From contig LS999832.1 in the NCBI GenBank assembly GCA_900537185.1, forward strand, positions 11,546 to 75,545: DNA of 64,000 bases, in the 5' to 3' direction. The notes beneath the pieces are model-generated. The model was not told the origin of the DNA. It ran no database searches and saw nothing but the letters and a program-made list of their open reading frames with translations. The stretch's first letter is position 1, and each line of letters opens with the position of its first letter. Both the position numbers and the translations under genes were made by a program. This DNA is from Cytophagales bacterium Alg240-R148. GTDB taxonomy: Bacteria; Bacteroidota; Bacteroidia; Cytophagales; Cyclobacteriaceae. This document shows, in pieces, positions 51,202-60,465 of this stretch.

Positions 51202-53151
51202 ATGAAAAAAATATTCCTTATTACTTACTTGCTCGTTTTAATCGGGCATGCACATGCCCAGCAATACCAGTTGCAATCTCCTAACAAGAAAATTAGCTGT
51301 TTGGTTTCTGCCCAAGAAGGTATTAGTTACCAGTTGTTGTATGAAAACAAGCCCATAATTAAAACTTCGCAAGTTTCAATTCAGCTAGAAGGCAAGGAAA
51401 TTGCGGAGGCTTTTAAAGTGAAAAAAGCAGACAGGCGAACTGTTAACGATGTTATTAGCCCCTTGGTACGTCAAAAAAACACAACTATTCAAAACCACTT
51501 CAATGAATTAAGATTGCAGTCTAAAGGGATAGCGATAGTGTTTAGACTGTACAACGATGGCCTGGCGTACCGCTGGGAAACAAATTTGAAACAAAAAGAA
51601 CTGGTTGTGCAACAGGAATTGGCTGAGTTTAATTTTGAGAACAACGTCAAGTTGTGGTTTCCGAAAGAAAAAAGCATGTATTCGCACCAAGAAAGAAAAT
51701 ACTTGGAGAGTCCCATTGAATCTGTAGAGCAGGAATCATTTGCTTCTACTCCTCTTCTTGCCGTAAACGACGCAGGGCTACATGTTCTAATTACAGAAGC
51801 CAATTTAAAGGACTACCCAGGTATGTTTTTAGAGAAAAACACCAAACACGGATTAAAAGGCAAGTGGGCACAGTACCCGGATCAAACAGAACAAACTAGC
51901 GATAGAGATGTGAAGGTGGTGTCGCGTACCAACTACCTGGCCAAAACACAAGGCCGCAGAACCTTTCCATGGCGGGTAGTGGTGCTTAGTGAAAAGGCAG
52001 GGGGCCTAGTAGAATCCGAGCTGGTATTTAAACTGGCTCCTCCACTTCAAATTAAAAATCCGGAGTGGATAAAACCAGGGAAAGTTGCTTGGGATTGGTG
52101 GAATGCTTTGAATTTAAAAGGGGTGGATTTCAAAGCTGGAGTGAATACCGCCACCTACAAACATTATATTGATTTTGCCGCAGTCAACAACATAGACTAC
52201 ATCATTTTGGACGAAGGCTGGTACCACCTAGATGATGTAATGAAAATTAAAAAGGAAGTAGACGTAGTGGGTATAATTGAATATGGAAAGCGTAAAAATG
52301 TTGGGGTAATCCTTTGGGTAACCTGGAAGGCCTTAGACGATCAACTCGATCTTGCCTTGGCCCAATTCCAATCGTGGGGTGTTAAGGGTATAAAAGTAGA
52401 TTTTATGCAACGAGACGACCAATGGATGGTGAATTATTATTGGAAGATTGCCAAAAAATCTGCTGAACATCAGTTGTTAGTCGACTTTCATGGTGCGTAC
52501 AAACCAACCGGGTTGAGAAGAGCCTACCCGAATGTAATTACAAGGGAAGGAGTTATGGGCTTGGAACACAATAAATGGTCGGCCAATGCAAGTCCAGACC
52601 ACAACCTGACCATACCCTTTATCCGAATGGTAGCCGGTCCGATCGACTATACACCGGGTGCGATGCTCAATGCTAATGAAAAAAATTTCAACCCCGTATT
52701 TGAAAGACCCATGAGCCAGGGTACCCGTTGCCATCAATTGGCGATGTATGTTGTGTATGAAAGTCCATTGCAGATGTTAGCCGATAGCCCTTCCCATTAT
52801 GAAAGGGAAAAAGAAAGCATGGCCTTCCTAAGTGCGGTGCCCACTGTTTGGGATGAGACCAAAGTGATGGAAGCCAAAGTAGGCGACTATATTTTGATGC
52901 GGAGAAAAAGAAAGGAAAATTGGTACGTTGCTGGTATGACGGACTGGAACGCCAGAGAAATGGAATTGGATTTTTCCTTTTTAGAATCCAATAAAAAGTA
53001 TGCGATCACAATTTGGAAAGATGGCCGCAATGCAGACAGAAATGCCAGTGATTTTGCTGTGGAAGAAATAGAAATAAATGCTGCTTCCGTAATGAAAATT
53101 AAACTGGCACCTGGTGGTGGATGGGTAGCAAAAATTGCACCATTGGATTAA
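51202..53151 (+). CDS. Glycoside hydrolase family 97 enzyme
   Basis: The 649-residue protein has a signal peptide (ending at AHAQQ) and the three-part GH97 layout: N-terminal beta sandwich (25-280), (beta/alpha)8 barrel (290-550: KVAWDWWNALNLKGVD, YIILDEGWYHLDDV) and C-terminal beta domain. The barrel holds GIKVDFMQRDD with Asp400 and the downstream ITREGVMGLEHNKW. An Asp at this place suggests the retaining, alpha-galactosidase-type branch of GH97 rather than the inverting SusB branch; that reading needs an alignment. It is the last gene of the polysaccharide locus and ends at a terminator. Confidence 0.9.
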   Translation: MKKIFLITYLLVLIGHAHAQQYQLQSPNKKISCLVSAQEGISYQLLYENKPIIKTSQVSIQLEGKEIAEAFKVKKADRRTVNDVISPLVRQKNTTIQNHFNELRLQSKGIAIVFRLYNDGLAYRWETNLKQKELVVQQELAEFNFENNVKLWFPKEKSMYSHQERKYLESPIESVEQESFASTPLLAVNDAGLHVLITEANLKDYPGMFLEKNTKHGLKGKWAQYPDQTEQTSDRDVKVVSRTNYLAKTQGRRTFPWRVVVLSEKAGGLVESELVFKLAPPLQIKNPEWIKPGKVAWDWWNALNLKGVDFKAGVNTATYKHYIDFAAVNNIDYIILDEGWYHLDDVMKIKKEVDVVGIIEYGKRKNVGVILWVTWKALDDQLDLALAQFQSWGVKGIKVDFMQRDDQWMVNYYWKIAKKSAEHQLLVDFHGAYKPTGLRRAYPNVITREGVMGLEHNKWSANASPDHNLTIPFIRMVAGPIDYTPGAMLNANEKNFNPVFERPMSQGTRCHQLAMYVVYESPLQMLADSPSHYEREKESMAFLSAVPTVWDETKVMEAKVGDYILMRRKRKENWYVAGMTDWNAREMELDFSFLESNKKYAITIWKDGRNADRNASDFAVEEIEINAASVMKIKLAPGGGWVAKIAPLD

Positions 53152-53192
53152 TTAGAAAGAACCCTCAAGGATGCGATTAAAATAGGTAGTAT

Positions 53193-53226
53193 GGACAGGT
53201 GCTTTTAAAGGGCCTGTCCTTTTTTT
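53193..53226 (+). terminator. Terminator of the polysaccharide locus
   Basis: GGACAGG (53193-53199) and CCTGTCC (53213-53219) form a 7-bp stem followed by seven T. Confidence 0.85.
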
Positions 53227-53329
53227 CTTCTTATTGAGAAAGAGAGAAGGAAGAATAAAATAAAGTCGACAAAATTACCTGCTTTGTATTAACTTAATTG
53301 TTTCATTTAACAATAAGTTATTTAAGAGC

Positions 53330-53917
53330 ATGTTTGGGCTATTTAAAAAGAAAGAACCAAAGGCAGCGGAAGAATACTGCGTTTATTACAACCAAATTGG
53401 TAAGTACAGGCAGTTGGTAAAAGAGCTTAAGAATCAGTTGGAACACCACCAAAAAGCTTTTGTTTTCTGTTTTTTTGATGATACAAGGACTGAAATGAAA
53501 AGGCTGCTGGAGTCGGCTGGTATTCCTTTTACAGAAGATATGGAAGGCCATAAAGACGCTGTGTTGTTATTGGACCAATTACAGGCCCTTCCAACTATAA
53601 ATTTTAATGGTGTCCCCTTGGTTTTACCAGAAATCCACCCGTTGAGAAGTTTTACCGAAAACGTACTATCGGCAGTTGGTCCTAGCAACGCCATGCTGTG
53701 TTTTACTTCTTTGGACAGCCCTTTTTTTAAAATTTTTGGCGACGGACGACTCATGCACTTGATGCAAAAGATGGGAGTGGAAGAAAACGAAAGAATCAGC
53801 CATACCATGATTGATAAATCCATTCAACGCGCTCAAAAAAAGACAGAGAGTAAAGTTTTTCAAGAAAAGCCAGCAACTTCGTTGGAGGCTTGGGTAGCAA
53901 TCAATTTAAATAAATAA
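53330..53917 (+). CDS. Stand-alone protein related to part of SecA
   Basis: The 195-residue protein has no signal peptide. Residues about 120-180 match the stretch that follows the second nucleotide-binding fold of SecA: FFKIFGDGRLMHLMQKMG, EENERISHTMIDKSIQRAQKK, with SecA's S-M-E-D-A-L-M-R-I-F segment aligning with TSLDSPFFKIF. The first 115 residues look like a worn version of SecA's second nucleotide-binding fold (KAFVFCFFDDTRTEMKRLLE) without P-loop or DEAD box. It cannot be an ATPase motor; it could bind SecA, SecY or substrate, or be a decayed fragment. No frame damage is seen, so it is probably expressed. It forms a single-gene unit. Confidence 0.6.
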   Translation: MFGLFKKKEPKAAEEYCVYYNQIGKYRQLVKELKNQLEHHQKAFVFCFFDDTRTEMKRLLESAGIPFTEDMEGHKDAVLLLDQLQALPTINFNGVPLVLPEIHPLRSFTENVLSAVGPSNAMLCFTSLDSPFFKIFGDGRLMHLMQKMGVEENERISHTMIDKSIQRAQKKTESKVFQEKPATSLEAWVAINLNK

Positions 53918-53936
53918 AGAACTAGACCAACTTTTT

Positions 53937-54290
53937 TTAATAGAAAATGGATTGGGTAGAACATTGTTTTATCTCTACTTCTTTGTCTTTTTGAGGGGAA
54001 GGATTTACCGAACACCGACTGCCAGAGCATGTTGTGACAACCAATATGGCATAAATATCGTGGGTGCCGGTAGGTAAATCAGAAGTTTTAGTTTCTCCAG
54101 CAGGTACGCTAATGTCTCCTATACCATTCCCAGATCTAGGAGGGGTGTCGATGTATACCTGAAGAGTTCCCTGAGTAAAGTTGTTGGTTACCTCCATTGT
54201 TCCAACGTTTTGTGTAGCACAAAGTGGGGATTCTTTTTCGCAAGCCAATGTTAAGAAAACGAGAATACTGAGTAGAATAAACGTCCGCAT
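53937..54290 (-). CDS. Small lipoprotein of unknown function
   Basis: About 117 residues, starting at the second Met (54290), with signal MRTFILLSILVFLTLACEK. The mature part is beta-rich, with VTNNFTQGTLQVYID, SVPAGETKTSDLPTGTHDIYA, and paired Cys (CATQNV, CSGSRCS, KQCS). It resembles small Bacteroidota beta-sandwich lipoproteins; no family name is supported. It is convergent with the SecA-related gene. Confidence 0.6.
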   Translation of the reverse strand: MRTFILLSILVFLTLACEKESPLCATQNVGTMEVTNNFTQGTLQVYIDTPPRSGNGIGDISVPAGETKTSDLPTGTHDIYAILVVTTCSGSRCSVNPSPQKDKEVEIKQCSTQSIFY

Positions 54291-54460
54291 GCACAAATTT
54301 ACAATAAAATTGTTGTTTTTTTGTGTTTTAAAGGCAGTATGTTGTAAAAATTTGTTTATTCATGGATTTGTTTGTTGGATATTTGTTGCATTAGGAGTTG
54401 GTTTCCAACCACTGAAGTACTTTTTCTAATTCTTAATTTGTTTTAGGTTTAACTTGGTAA

Positions 54461-57037
54461 TTACTCTCCTTTCAAGTGTGCCGTAGGATTGGAATTGGCT
54501 GCGGTAAAGGTTTGGCTCGCTACTGTAACAATGGCAATGGCCATTGCCGCGATACCAGATAAAATAAAATGATATAGCTGTAACTCAATTCTATAAGCAA
54601 ACTGTTGGAGCCACCCTTCTAACAGCCAATACCCTAAAGGAATGGCTTGTAATATTGAAACCAATACAGTTTTAGAAAAGCCATTGGAAAGCAACCATAC
54701 CAGGCTGGCCCTGTTGGCACCTAATACTTTTCTGATGGCTATTTCTTTGGTTTTTTGTTCTGCTGTAAAGGAGGCCAAACCAAACAACCCAAGACAAGAA
54801 ATAAGAATTGCCAAACCGGCAAAATAAGAAGAAAGCAAAGCAACTCTAGACTCCGATTGGTATTGGGCATTAAATTGTTGGTCCATCCATTCATATTCGA
54901 ATGGGAATTCTGGATTGTGCTGTTGCATGAATAACTTTATATTGGAGAGGGTACCTCCATAGTTTTCAGGTGCAACTTTTACCATGAAGTACTGGGTGTC
55001 TTCCAGGGCATGCCGAACAACCATGGGTGCCACTTTTGTGTGTAGGGTTTCTGCGTGAAAGTCTTCAATTACGCCTACAACGGTACAATCCTTTCCCCAT
55101 AAATTAATGGTAGACCCAACAGGGTCTACTAACCCCATTGTTTTTAGGGCGGTTTGGTTGATAATAAGTTCGTGGTTGGCCAAAGAAGAATCTGCAGAAA
55201 ATGTTCTGCCTTCCAACAGCCGAATACCCATGGTAGCAATAAAGTTTTTACTCACCGTAACATTAGAAAATCGAATCATGGTGTCCGGGTCTTTTCCGGG
55301 CCAAGTTACCCCAGTTGTATTAGGGCCACCATCCACCAACCTGTGGTGGGAAGTAGTAGCATCCACAACCCCTGGTAATGCTTTGAGCTGTTCTACGAAT
55401 TGATCGGTGTTTTTAGTGGCATTGCCTTCTTTAGGAAGCACTACAATTTGCTCTCTATTGTACCCCAAATTTTTATTTTGAATATAATCGAGCTGTTGAT
55501 GGACTACAATTACAGCAATAATTAAAAGAACTGACAAACAGAATTGAAAAATAACCAGTCCTTTTCTAGCCCAAATGGCCTTCCAGCCAATATGGTTCGA
55601 TTTGAGTGCTTCAGAAGGCTTAAAGTTACTCAAATACAATGCCGGGTAACTACCAGCCACCAAACCCGTAGCCAAAATACCCAACAACATAGCAGAAAAG
55701 GAGGTCCAGTTAAAATGAAACGCTAGTGTCTTGCCAGTTAAAACATTGAAGGAAGGAAGTAAAAGCAATACGATTAGCCAAGCGAGTAACATAGAAAAAA
55801 ATACTACCATGGTAGATTCAACAATATATTGGTAGATGAGTCCGGAGCGTCTGGCCCCAATGGTTTTGCGCACTGCAACTTCTTTTTTTCTGCGCATGGC
55901 CCTTGCAGTCGACAAGTTCATAAAGTTGATGCAGGCAATGATTAATAGGACTATGGCGACACTACCAAGTATTCTTATATATACAATTCTCCCTCCAGAT
56001 TGTATGCCCGCTTCGTAATTTTCATAAAGGTATTTATTGGCAAAGGGTACTATCTCGAGCAAACAATTACTGCCAGGTGCCTTTGATTCTAAAAAGCCTT
56101 TCAGTTTTTTATTGAGTGTGGTTGTGTTGCTGTTTGGCTGTGTTTTTATATAAGTAAAGGCATTGTAATTATTCCAGTGGGCACCTTCCCCAATAATTTC
56201 TGTATAGGCTTTGAAGTGCAATACAAAATCAAATTGATCCGTAGCGTTAGAAGGTAGGTCTTGGAATACACCAGATACAACAACTGGCTGTTCCAAATGG
56301 AGCAGTTGCCATTCCAATGATTTGCCTAGAGCGGCTTCCGTTGAGCCAAACAAGGAGGAGGCCAAAGATTCTGATAATACGATGCTATTGGGGTCTTTTA
56401 AAACCGATTGTGGGGTGCCGGCAATTAAAGGGTAGGAGAACATTTTAAAAAAATCTTCTGAAGCAAAATGACCTGTAGCTTTTTGGTGCAAGGCACTGTC
56501 TTTTAACATAAAGGCACCAAACCATTTCGGGTCTGTTCCGCCAACGGCAAGTTCAATCTCTGGAAAGGAAGTTTTAAGCGCTTCTGCCATGTGTATTGGT
56601 GTTTCATACATAGTCTGCACTTCGTTTTCATGTACTTGGTGGTTGATAACCCGGTACAGCGTTGTGCTGTGTTCATGAAAATTATCTTTTTGCAATTCAT
56701 CTCCAATCCACATGGCAATAAGCATTACGCTTACCAATCCTGCGGTGAGTCCTATGATATTGGTAATAAAACTGGTTTTAAACTTTTTGAAATTCCTTAA
56801 GGCTATTTTGATGTTGTGGGTTGTCATGTTGTGGTGCTTGGAGTGGCTGTTTTTTATGGCAAAAGGTCGGATGTAGTGCAGTACTTGTTTCCAATACATT
56901 AAATTGCACTTCCAGCGGGGGTGGAGGTGGTATTGGTGGAGGTAATACTCCTCTAAATCACCCATTACTTCTTCCAATAAATCCTCTTTTAAAAAAAGAG
57001 ATAGAAATTTTTGCGCTATAATTGGTGGCTGGTTCAT
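54461..57037 (-). CDS. ABC transporter permease of the MacB/FtsX type with permease prefix domain
   Basis: The start at 57037 (MNQPPIIAQKFLSLFLKEDL) gives 858 residues and overlaps the PadR stop by four bases. An N-terminal soluble prefix (about 1-70, EEVMGDLEEYYLHQYHLHP) precedes the first membrane helix (TSFITNIIGLTAGLVSVMLI) and a periplasmic MacB-type domain. FtsX-type modules then follow (ATGLVAGSYPALYLSNFKP, FTAEQKTKEIAIRKVLGANR), with a second periplasmic domain and three closing helices. Such proteins carry both FtsX halves and use a separate ATPase. No ATPase is adjacent. The PadR-like regulator before it and the coupled start suggest control by a small ligand. Confidence 0.85.
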   Translation of the reverse strand: MNQPPIIAQKFLSLFLKEDLLEEVMGDLEEYYLHQYHLHPRWKCNLMYWKQVLHYIRPFAIKNSHSKHHNMTTHNIKIALRNFKKFKTSFITNIIGLTAGLVSVMLIAMWIGDELQKDNFHEHSTTLYRVINHQVHENEVQTMYETPIHMAEALKTSFPEIELAVGGTDPKWFGAFMLKDSALHQKATGHFASEDFFKMFSYPLIAGTPQSVLKDPNSIVLSESLASSLFGSTEAALGKSLEWQLLHLEQPVVVSGVFQDLPSNATDQFDFVLHFKAYTEIIGEGAHWNNYNAFTYIKTQPNSNTTTLNKKLKGFLESKAPGSNCLLEIVPFANKYLYENYEAGIQSGGRIVYIRILGSVAIVLLIIACINFMNLSTARAMRRKKEVAVRKTIGARRSGLIYQYIVESTMVVFFSMLLAWLIVLLLLPSFNVLTGKTLAFHFNWTSFSAMLLGILATGLVAGSYPALYLSNFKPSEALKSNHIGWKAIWARKGLVIFQFCLSVLLIIAVIVVHQQLDYIQNKNLGYNREQIVVLPKEGNATKNTDQFVEQLKALPGVVDATTSHHRLVDGGPNTTGVTWPGKDPDTMIRFSNVTVSKNFIATMGIRLLEGRTFSADSSLANHELIINQTALKTMGLVDPVGSTINLWGKDCTVVGVIEDFHAETLHTKVAPMVVRHALEDTQYFMVKVAPENYGGTLSNIKLFMQQHNPEFPFEYEWMDQQFNAQYQSESRVALLSSYFAGLAILISCLGLFGLASFTAEQKTKEIAIRKVLGANRASLVWLLSNGFSKTVLVSILQAIPLGYWLLEGWLQQFAYRIELQLYHFILSGIAAMAIAIVTVASQTFTAANSNPTAHLKGE

Positions 57038-57369
57038 GGTGTGGACTCTGAAGAAAATGCTGGAAATTGGTTCCAAAGAGAGAGTTTTAGATTTCTGCTG
57101 TTTTCCAGTGCCTGTTGCCCGCTACCCGTAATTTTATATACGCGTTTGCGCCGGCCACCGCGCTGTGCCGAACCAGCTTGCATTGCAGAAGTTAAAAAAC
57201 CTTTTTCCTCTAGCCTACTTAAGGTGGAGTGAACGGCGCCTATTGAAACAGCACGCCCTGTTTGCAATTCAAATTCTTCTGCCATCCTAAATGCATAGGC
57301 GTCTAGGCCAAGTATGCCTGCAATAAGCAGTAAAGTTTCTTCAAAATCTCCAATTTTGGTTTCTTTCAT
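57034..57369 (-). CDS. PadR-family transcriptional regulator
   Basis: The 111-residue product has the PadR winged helix (FEETLLLIAGILGLDAYAFR, GAVHSTLSRLEEKGFLTSAM) and a short C-terminal part. It is the first gene of a pair with the ABC permease, which overlaps its stop, and probably represses that pair. PadR with a prefix-domain permease is a recurring Bacteroidota arrangement. Confidence 0.9.
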   Translation of the reverse strand: MKETKIGDFEETLLLIAGILGLDAYAFRMAEEFELQTGRAVSIGAVHSTLSRLEEKGFLTSAMQAGSAQRGGRRKRVYKITGSGQQALENSRNLKLSLWNQFPAFSSESTP

Positions 57370-57552
57370 TTTATTTGTTACTAGATTGTAGAGTAAATAT
57401 ACGCAGCTAATTTTTATTTGTTCTACATTTTAGTAAGTTTATTGATAAATCTTATCTTTTACCATTCTATTAGCCGAAAAAGAGCGTGTTCAACGTTTTA
57501 TTCACTTGGGTAGGCTGCGCAATTAGTCTTCTTTTTTTATTATTTTTGAAAT

Positions 57553-58395
57553 ATGAACGAAGTCTCTCTTTTAATATCCCCTTCAGAATTGCACAAAATA
57601 ATGTTTGATCCAGAATGTGTTGTTTTGGATGCAACGGTGCCCAACCCAGTAAATAAAGAAAAAGCTCCTGGGCCCAATAAAATAAATGGTGCTCGTTTTT
57701 TTGACTTAGACGGAGCTTTTAGTGACCTGAGCCAAAATTTACCCCATATGTTGTGTTCTGAAGACCAATTTACTGAATCAGCACAACAATTGGGGCTGAA
57801 CCAAAACAGCCAGGTAGTAGTGTACGACGACCATGGTGTGTTTTCCTCTCCTCGTGCGTGGTACATGTTAACCGCCATGGGACTCAAAAATGTCAGGGTT
57901 TTGAACGGTGGTTTGCCGGCATGGGAGGCAGCAGGCTATGCCGTTGAGCACAAGCAAGTGGCCATAAATTTATCTATTGGAAATTTTATAGCCAGCTACC
58001 AACAAAATAGTTTTATTAACGCGCAGCAAGTGTTGGACTCCGTCAAAGATGTGTCTTCCACTTTGCTCGATGCCCGTTCCAAACCTCGGTTTTATGCCGA
58101 AGCACCAGAACCTAGGCCAGGACTAAGAGGAGGGCACATTCCAAATTCTATATGTCTTCCATTTACACAATTGGTACACCAAGGCCACCTGCTTCCCAAA
58201 AAAGAGTTGGTAGCAATTTTAGAGACCTTAGTACCGAGTAAAAGCCAACATTTGCAATTGAGTTGTGGTTCTGGGTTAACCGCCTGTATTTTGGCTTTGG
58301 CAGCCAAAGAAGCTGGTTATAATTCGATAGCAGTGTACGATGGTTCTTGGAGTGAATGGGGGCAACCGTCAGAGCTTCCCGTAAGCACCAAGTAA
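57553..58395 (+). CDS. Two-domain sulfurtransferase (3-mercaptopyruvate/thiosulfate type)
   Basis: The 280-residue protein has two rhodanese domains. The first (about 10-125: VVLDATVPNPVNKEKAPGPN, NGARFFDLDGAFSD) is inactive. The second carries Cys238 in SCGSGLTAC, the active loop of mercaptopyruvate sulfurtransferases, followed by YDGSWSEWG. It moves a sulfur atom to cyanide, thioredoxin or another thiol. It is alone on the plus strand between minus-strand genes. Confidence 0.9.
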   Translation: MNEVSLLISPSELHKIMFDPECVVLDATVPNPVNKEKAPGPNKINGARFFDLDGAFSDLSQNLPHMLCSEDQFTESAQQLGLNQNSQVVVYDDHGVFSSPRAWYMLTAMGLKNVRVLNGGLPAWEAAGYAVEHKQVAINLSIGNFIASYQQNSFINAQQVLDSVKDVSSTLLDARSKPRFYAEAPEPRPGLRGGHIPNSICLPFTQLVHQGHLLPKKELVAILETLVPSKSQHLQLSCGSGLTACILALAAKEAGYNSIAVYDGSWSEWGQPSELPVSTK

Positions 58396-58406
58396 TTGTA
58401 TGGGAA

Positions 58407-59048
58407 TTAAATGCCGAATAACTTATGTTTTATAGCATACAAGACCATTCCTGTTCTGCTTTTTACATTTAACTTAATAAAAAGAGCTTCTCTATACCCG
58501 TCTATAGTTTTGGGGCTTAAATTCATTTTATCTGCAATTTCTTTGTAAGTCATTTCTGTACAAGCCAATTCCAAAAATTGCAATTCTCTTTGTTTGAGCT
58601 CATAGTCGTGCGTACTTTCTTTTACAAAGCTGTTCATTAAAGTGGCAGTTACTTTTTGGTTGTAGTATTGGCCTTTGTCAACCACATTATTGAGCGCATC
58701 CAAGAGTTCATCGGGCGAAATGTCTTTAAGTAAATAACTTTTGGCTCCTTCTTTTAGCATTTTTATTACCAAGTGGTCTTCATCCATCATAGACAAAGCG
58801 ATGACTTTGCTTTGGATTTTATTTTTGTTGAGCCATTGCAGCGTCTCCAGACCGTTCATTACAGGCATATTGATGTCTAATAATATGATATCGGCCGTGT
58901 GTTCTGGGTTGGTCTCCAGGTATTTAATTAATGCTGCACCATTGTTGGCCCTAAAAACCACTTCGTAGTTGGTGAAGTTATTGATCAGTGTTTCAAGGGC
59001 ACGTGCAAATAACAAATGATCGTCTACAATGATTACCTTATGTTGCAT
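58407..59048 (-). CDS. NarL/FixJ-type response regulator
   Basis: The 213-residue protein has a receiver domain (HKVIIVDDHLLFARALETL, LLDINMPVMNGLETL with phosphate-accepting Asp58, KSYLLKDISPDELLDA) and a LuxR-type helix-turn-helix (LKQRELQFLELACTEMTYKE, KMNLSPKTIDGYREALFIKL). It overlaps the kinase gene by 11 bases, so the two form a two-component system. The operon continues upstream into a membrane protein and an unknown protein. Confidence 0.95.
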   Translation of the reverse strand: MQHKVIIVDDHLLFARALETLINNFTNYEVVFRANNGAALIKYLETNPEHTADIILLDINMPVMNGLETLQWLNKNKIQSKVIALSMMDEDHLVIKMLKEGAKSYLLKDISPDELLDALNNVVDKGQYYNQKVTATLMNSFVKESTHDYELKQRELQFLELACTEMTYKEIADKMNLSPKTIDGYREALFIKLNVKSRTGMVLYAIKHKLFGI

Positions 59049-59811
59049 GTGTATTATCTTTGAATGGATACTCTAGGCGCAAACAAACACCGCTGCCAAA
59101 ACCGGATTGTAAATTAAAGGAAGCCCCTACGAGAGCCGCCCTACTTTCCATGTTGATCAAACCGGATCCCTTGTCTATGGTATCCGCATCAAAACCAATA
59201 CCATCATCAACAGCTTCTAATAACAAAGATTGTCCTGTGTAGTGCACGTTTACTTTTAAGTTTTCGGCCTTAGAATGTTTGATTACATTGGATAAAAATT
59301 CTTGTAAAATTCTAAACAAAATGATTTCGTCATTGAATTCGATGGGTGCAAATTTACCAGAGCAGTTAAAATGTGCTTTTAGAAACTTTAGGCGGTTGAA
59401 CCTTTCAGTTTCAATTTTCAAGGCCTCTGCAATACCTATGTTTTTAATGACTTCTTGGTTAAGCGTTTTAGAAAGGCTACGAATGTCTTGCATGGAGGTA
59501 CCTACTAGTTCATTTATCTCTTTAATGGAAGATAATTCCGGGTGGTCCTTTTCCAGCAAGTTCAAGTGTATTTTTGCAGTGGATAACAACTGCCCAACAT
59601 TGTCGTGCAGCTCCCATGATATATTGCGCAAACTTTGCTCTTTTATTTCGATTTGACTTTTTATCAATTCTGCTTCCATTTTTTCGGCATTGCGTATTTT
59701 ATCCGTTATAAAAGCATTTTTTTTGGTTTGAAATATGCTAAACAGAATTACCAACATAGAAATGATAATGAGCAATATGAAAGTGGTTAAAAATATTATT
59801 TCACTTTCCAT
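59038..59811 (-). CDS. Sensor histidine kinase of the HisKA_3 type
   Basis: The 257-residue protein has one membrane helix (residues 5-25), a short coiled-coil, the phosphate-accepting His69 in ISWELHDNVGQLLSTAKIHL, and a HATPase domain (LFRILQEFLSNVIKHSKAEN, LEAVDDGIGFDADTI, SGLINMESRAALVGAS). It has no periplasmic sensor domain. The adjoining polytopic membrane protein, overlapping by 11 bases, could supply sensing. Partner of the response regulator behind it. Confidence 0.9.
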   Translation of the reverse strand: MESEIIFLTTFILLIIISMLVILFSIFQTKKNAFITDKIRNAEKMEAELIKSQIEIKEQSLRNISWELHDNVGQLLSTAKIHLNLLEKDHPELSSIKEINELVGTSMQDIRSLSKTLNQEVIKNIGIAEALKIETERFNRLKFLKAHFNCSGKFAPIEFNDEIILFRILQEFLSNVIKHSKAENLKVNVHYTGQSLLLEAVDDGIGFDADTIDKGSGLINMESRAALVGASFNLQSGFGSGVCLRLEYPFKDNTHAT

Positions 59812-60463
59812 TGCCCGTTATTTCTCGATGGCTTTTGATAAACCCAATGGCAAAACTTAAATACATGAAGGCATTCAAAAAGAAAAACAACCAACAAATT
59901 ACATCCGAACCCAATAAGTCAGGCTTGAAATTAATGCTGTAAACAAACGGTAGTATACCCGTATTGAAAACTATAAGACCCAAGCTAATCCAAAATAATA
60001 AATTGTAACTGATGTTGATAATTTGTTCGGATTTTAAAAGATCCAAAAAAAACAAAAAAATGGATAGAATGAGCAATACAGCGCCTACCGTAAATGAAAA
60101 TGTGTGGAATGGCGTTGTAGAGTTGATTTGTTGCAACCATATTAAATTGTAAGCAACGGCTATGGCGTATACAACAAGAATGCAAAAAGAGATGGTCTTC
60201 AGACCTGGCCGTTTCATAAATTTATAATAGACCAATAAAAAAAAGAAATGTTGGGTCACGTTCAATAAATTATAGAGGTAATTGTTTTGAAACGTTATGC
60301 CATAGTAATGGCGCATGGCCCAAATGCTAAATTCCAAAAGCACCACGAGCCACAGAAGGGGCATCAAAAATTTTAAAAAGGTCGATTTGTATTTTGAATA
60401 GTGTACAGTCGCTAACAGCGCTGTACCTAACTCAAAATACTTTATAAGACCAAGGTATTCCAT
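59801..60463 (-). CDS. Polytopic membrane protein, possible sensor partner of the kinase
   Basis: The start at 60463 (MEYLGLIKYFELGTALLATV) gives 220 residues with about seven membrane helices and no known motif. It overlaps the kinase gene by 11 bases and lies two bases behind the 190-residue gene. The two-component kinase lacks a sensor domain, so this protein may sense a signal for it; that is inferred from position only. It is not similar to a known 7TM receptor family that I can name. Confidence 0.6.
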   Translation of the reverse strand: MEYLGLIKYFELGTALLATVHYSKYKSTFLKFLMPLLWLVVLLEFSIWAMRHYYGITFQNNYLYNLLNVTQHFFFLLVYYKFMKRPGLKTISFCILVVYAIAVAYNLIWLQQINSTTPFHTFSFTVGAVLLILSIFLFFLDLLKSEQIINISYNLLFWISLGLIVFNTGILPFVYSINFKPDLLGSDVICWLFFFLNAFMYLSFAIGFIKSHREITGNGK

Positions 60464-60465
60464 GT

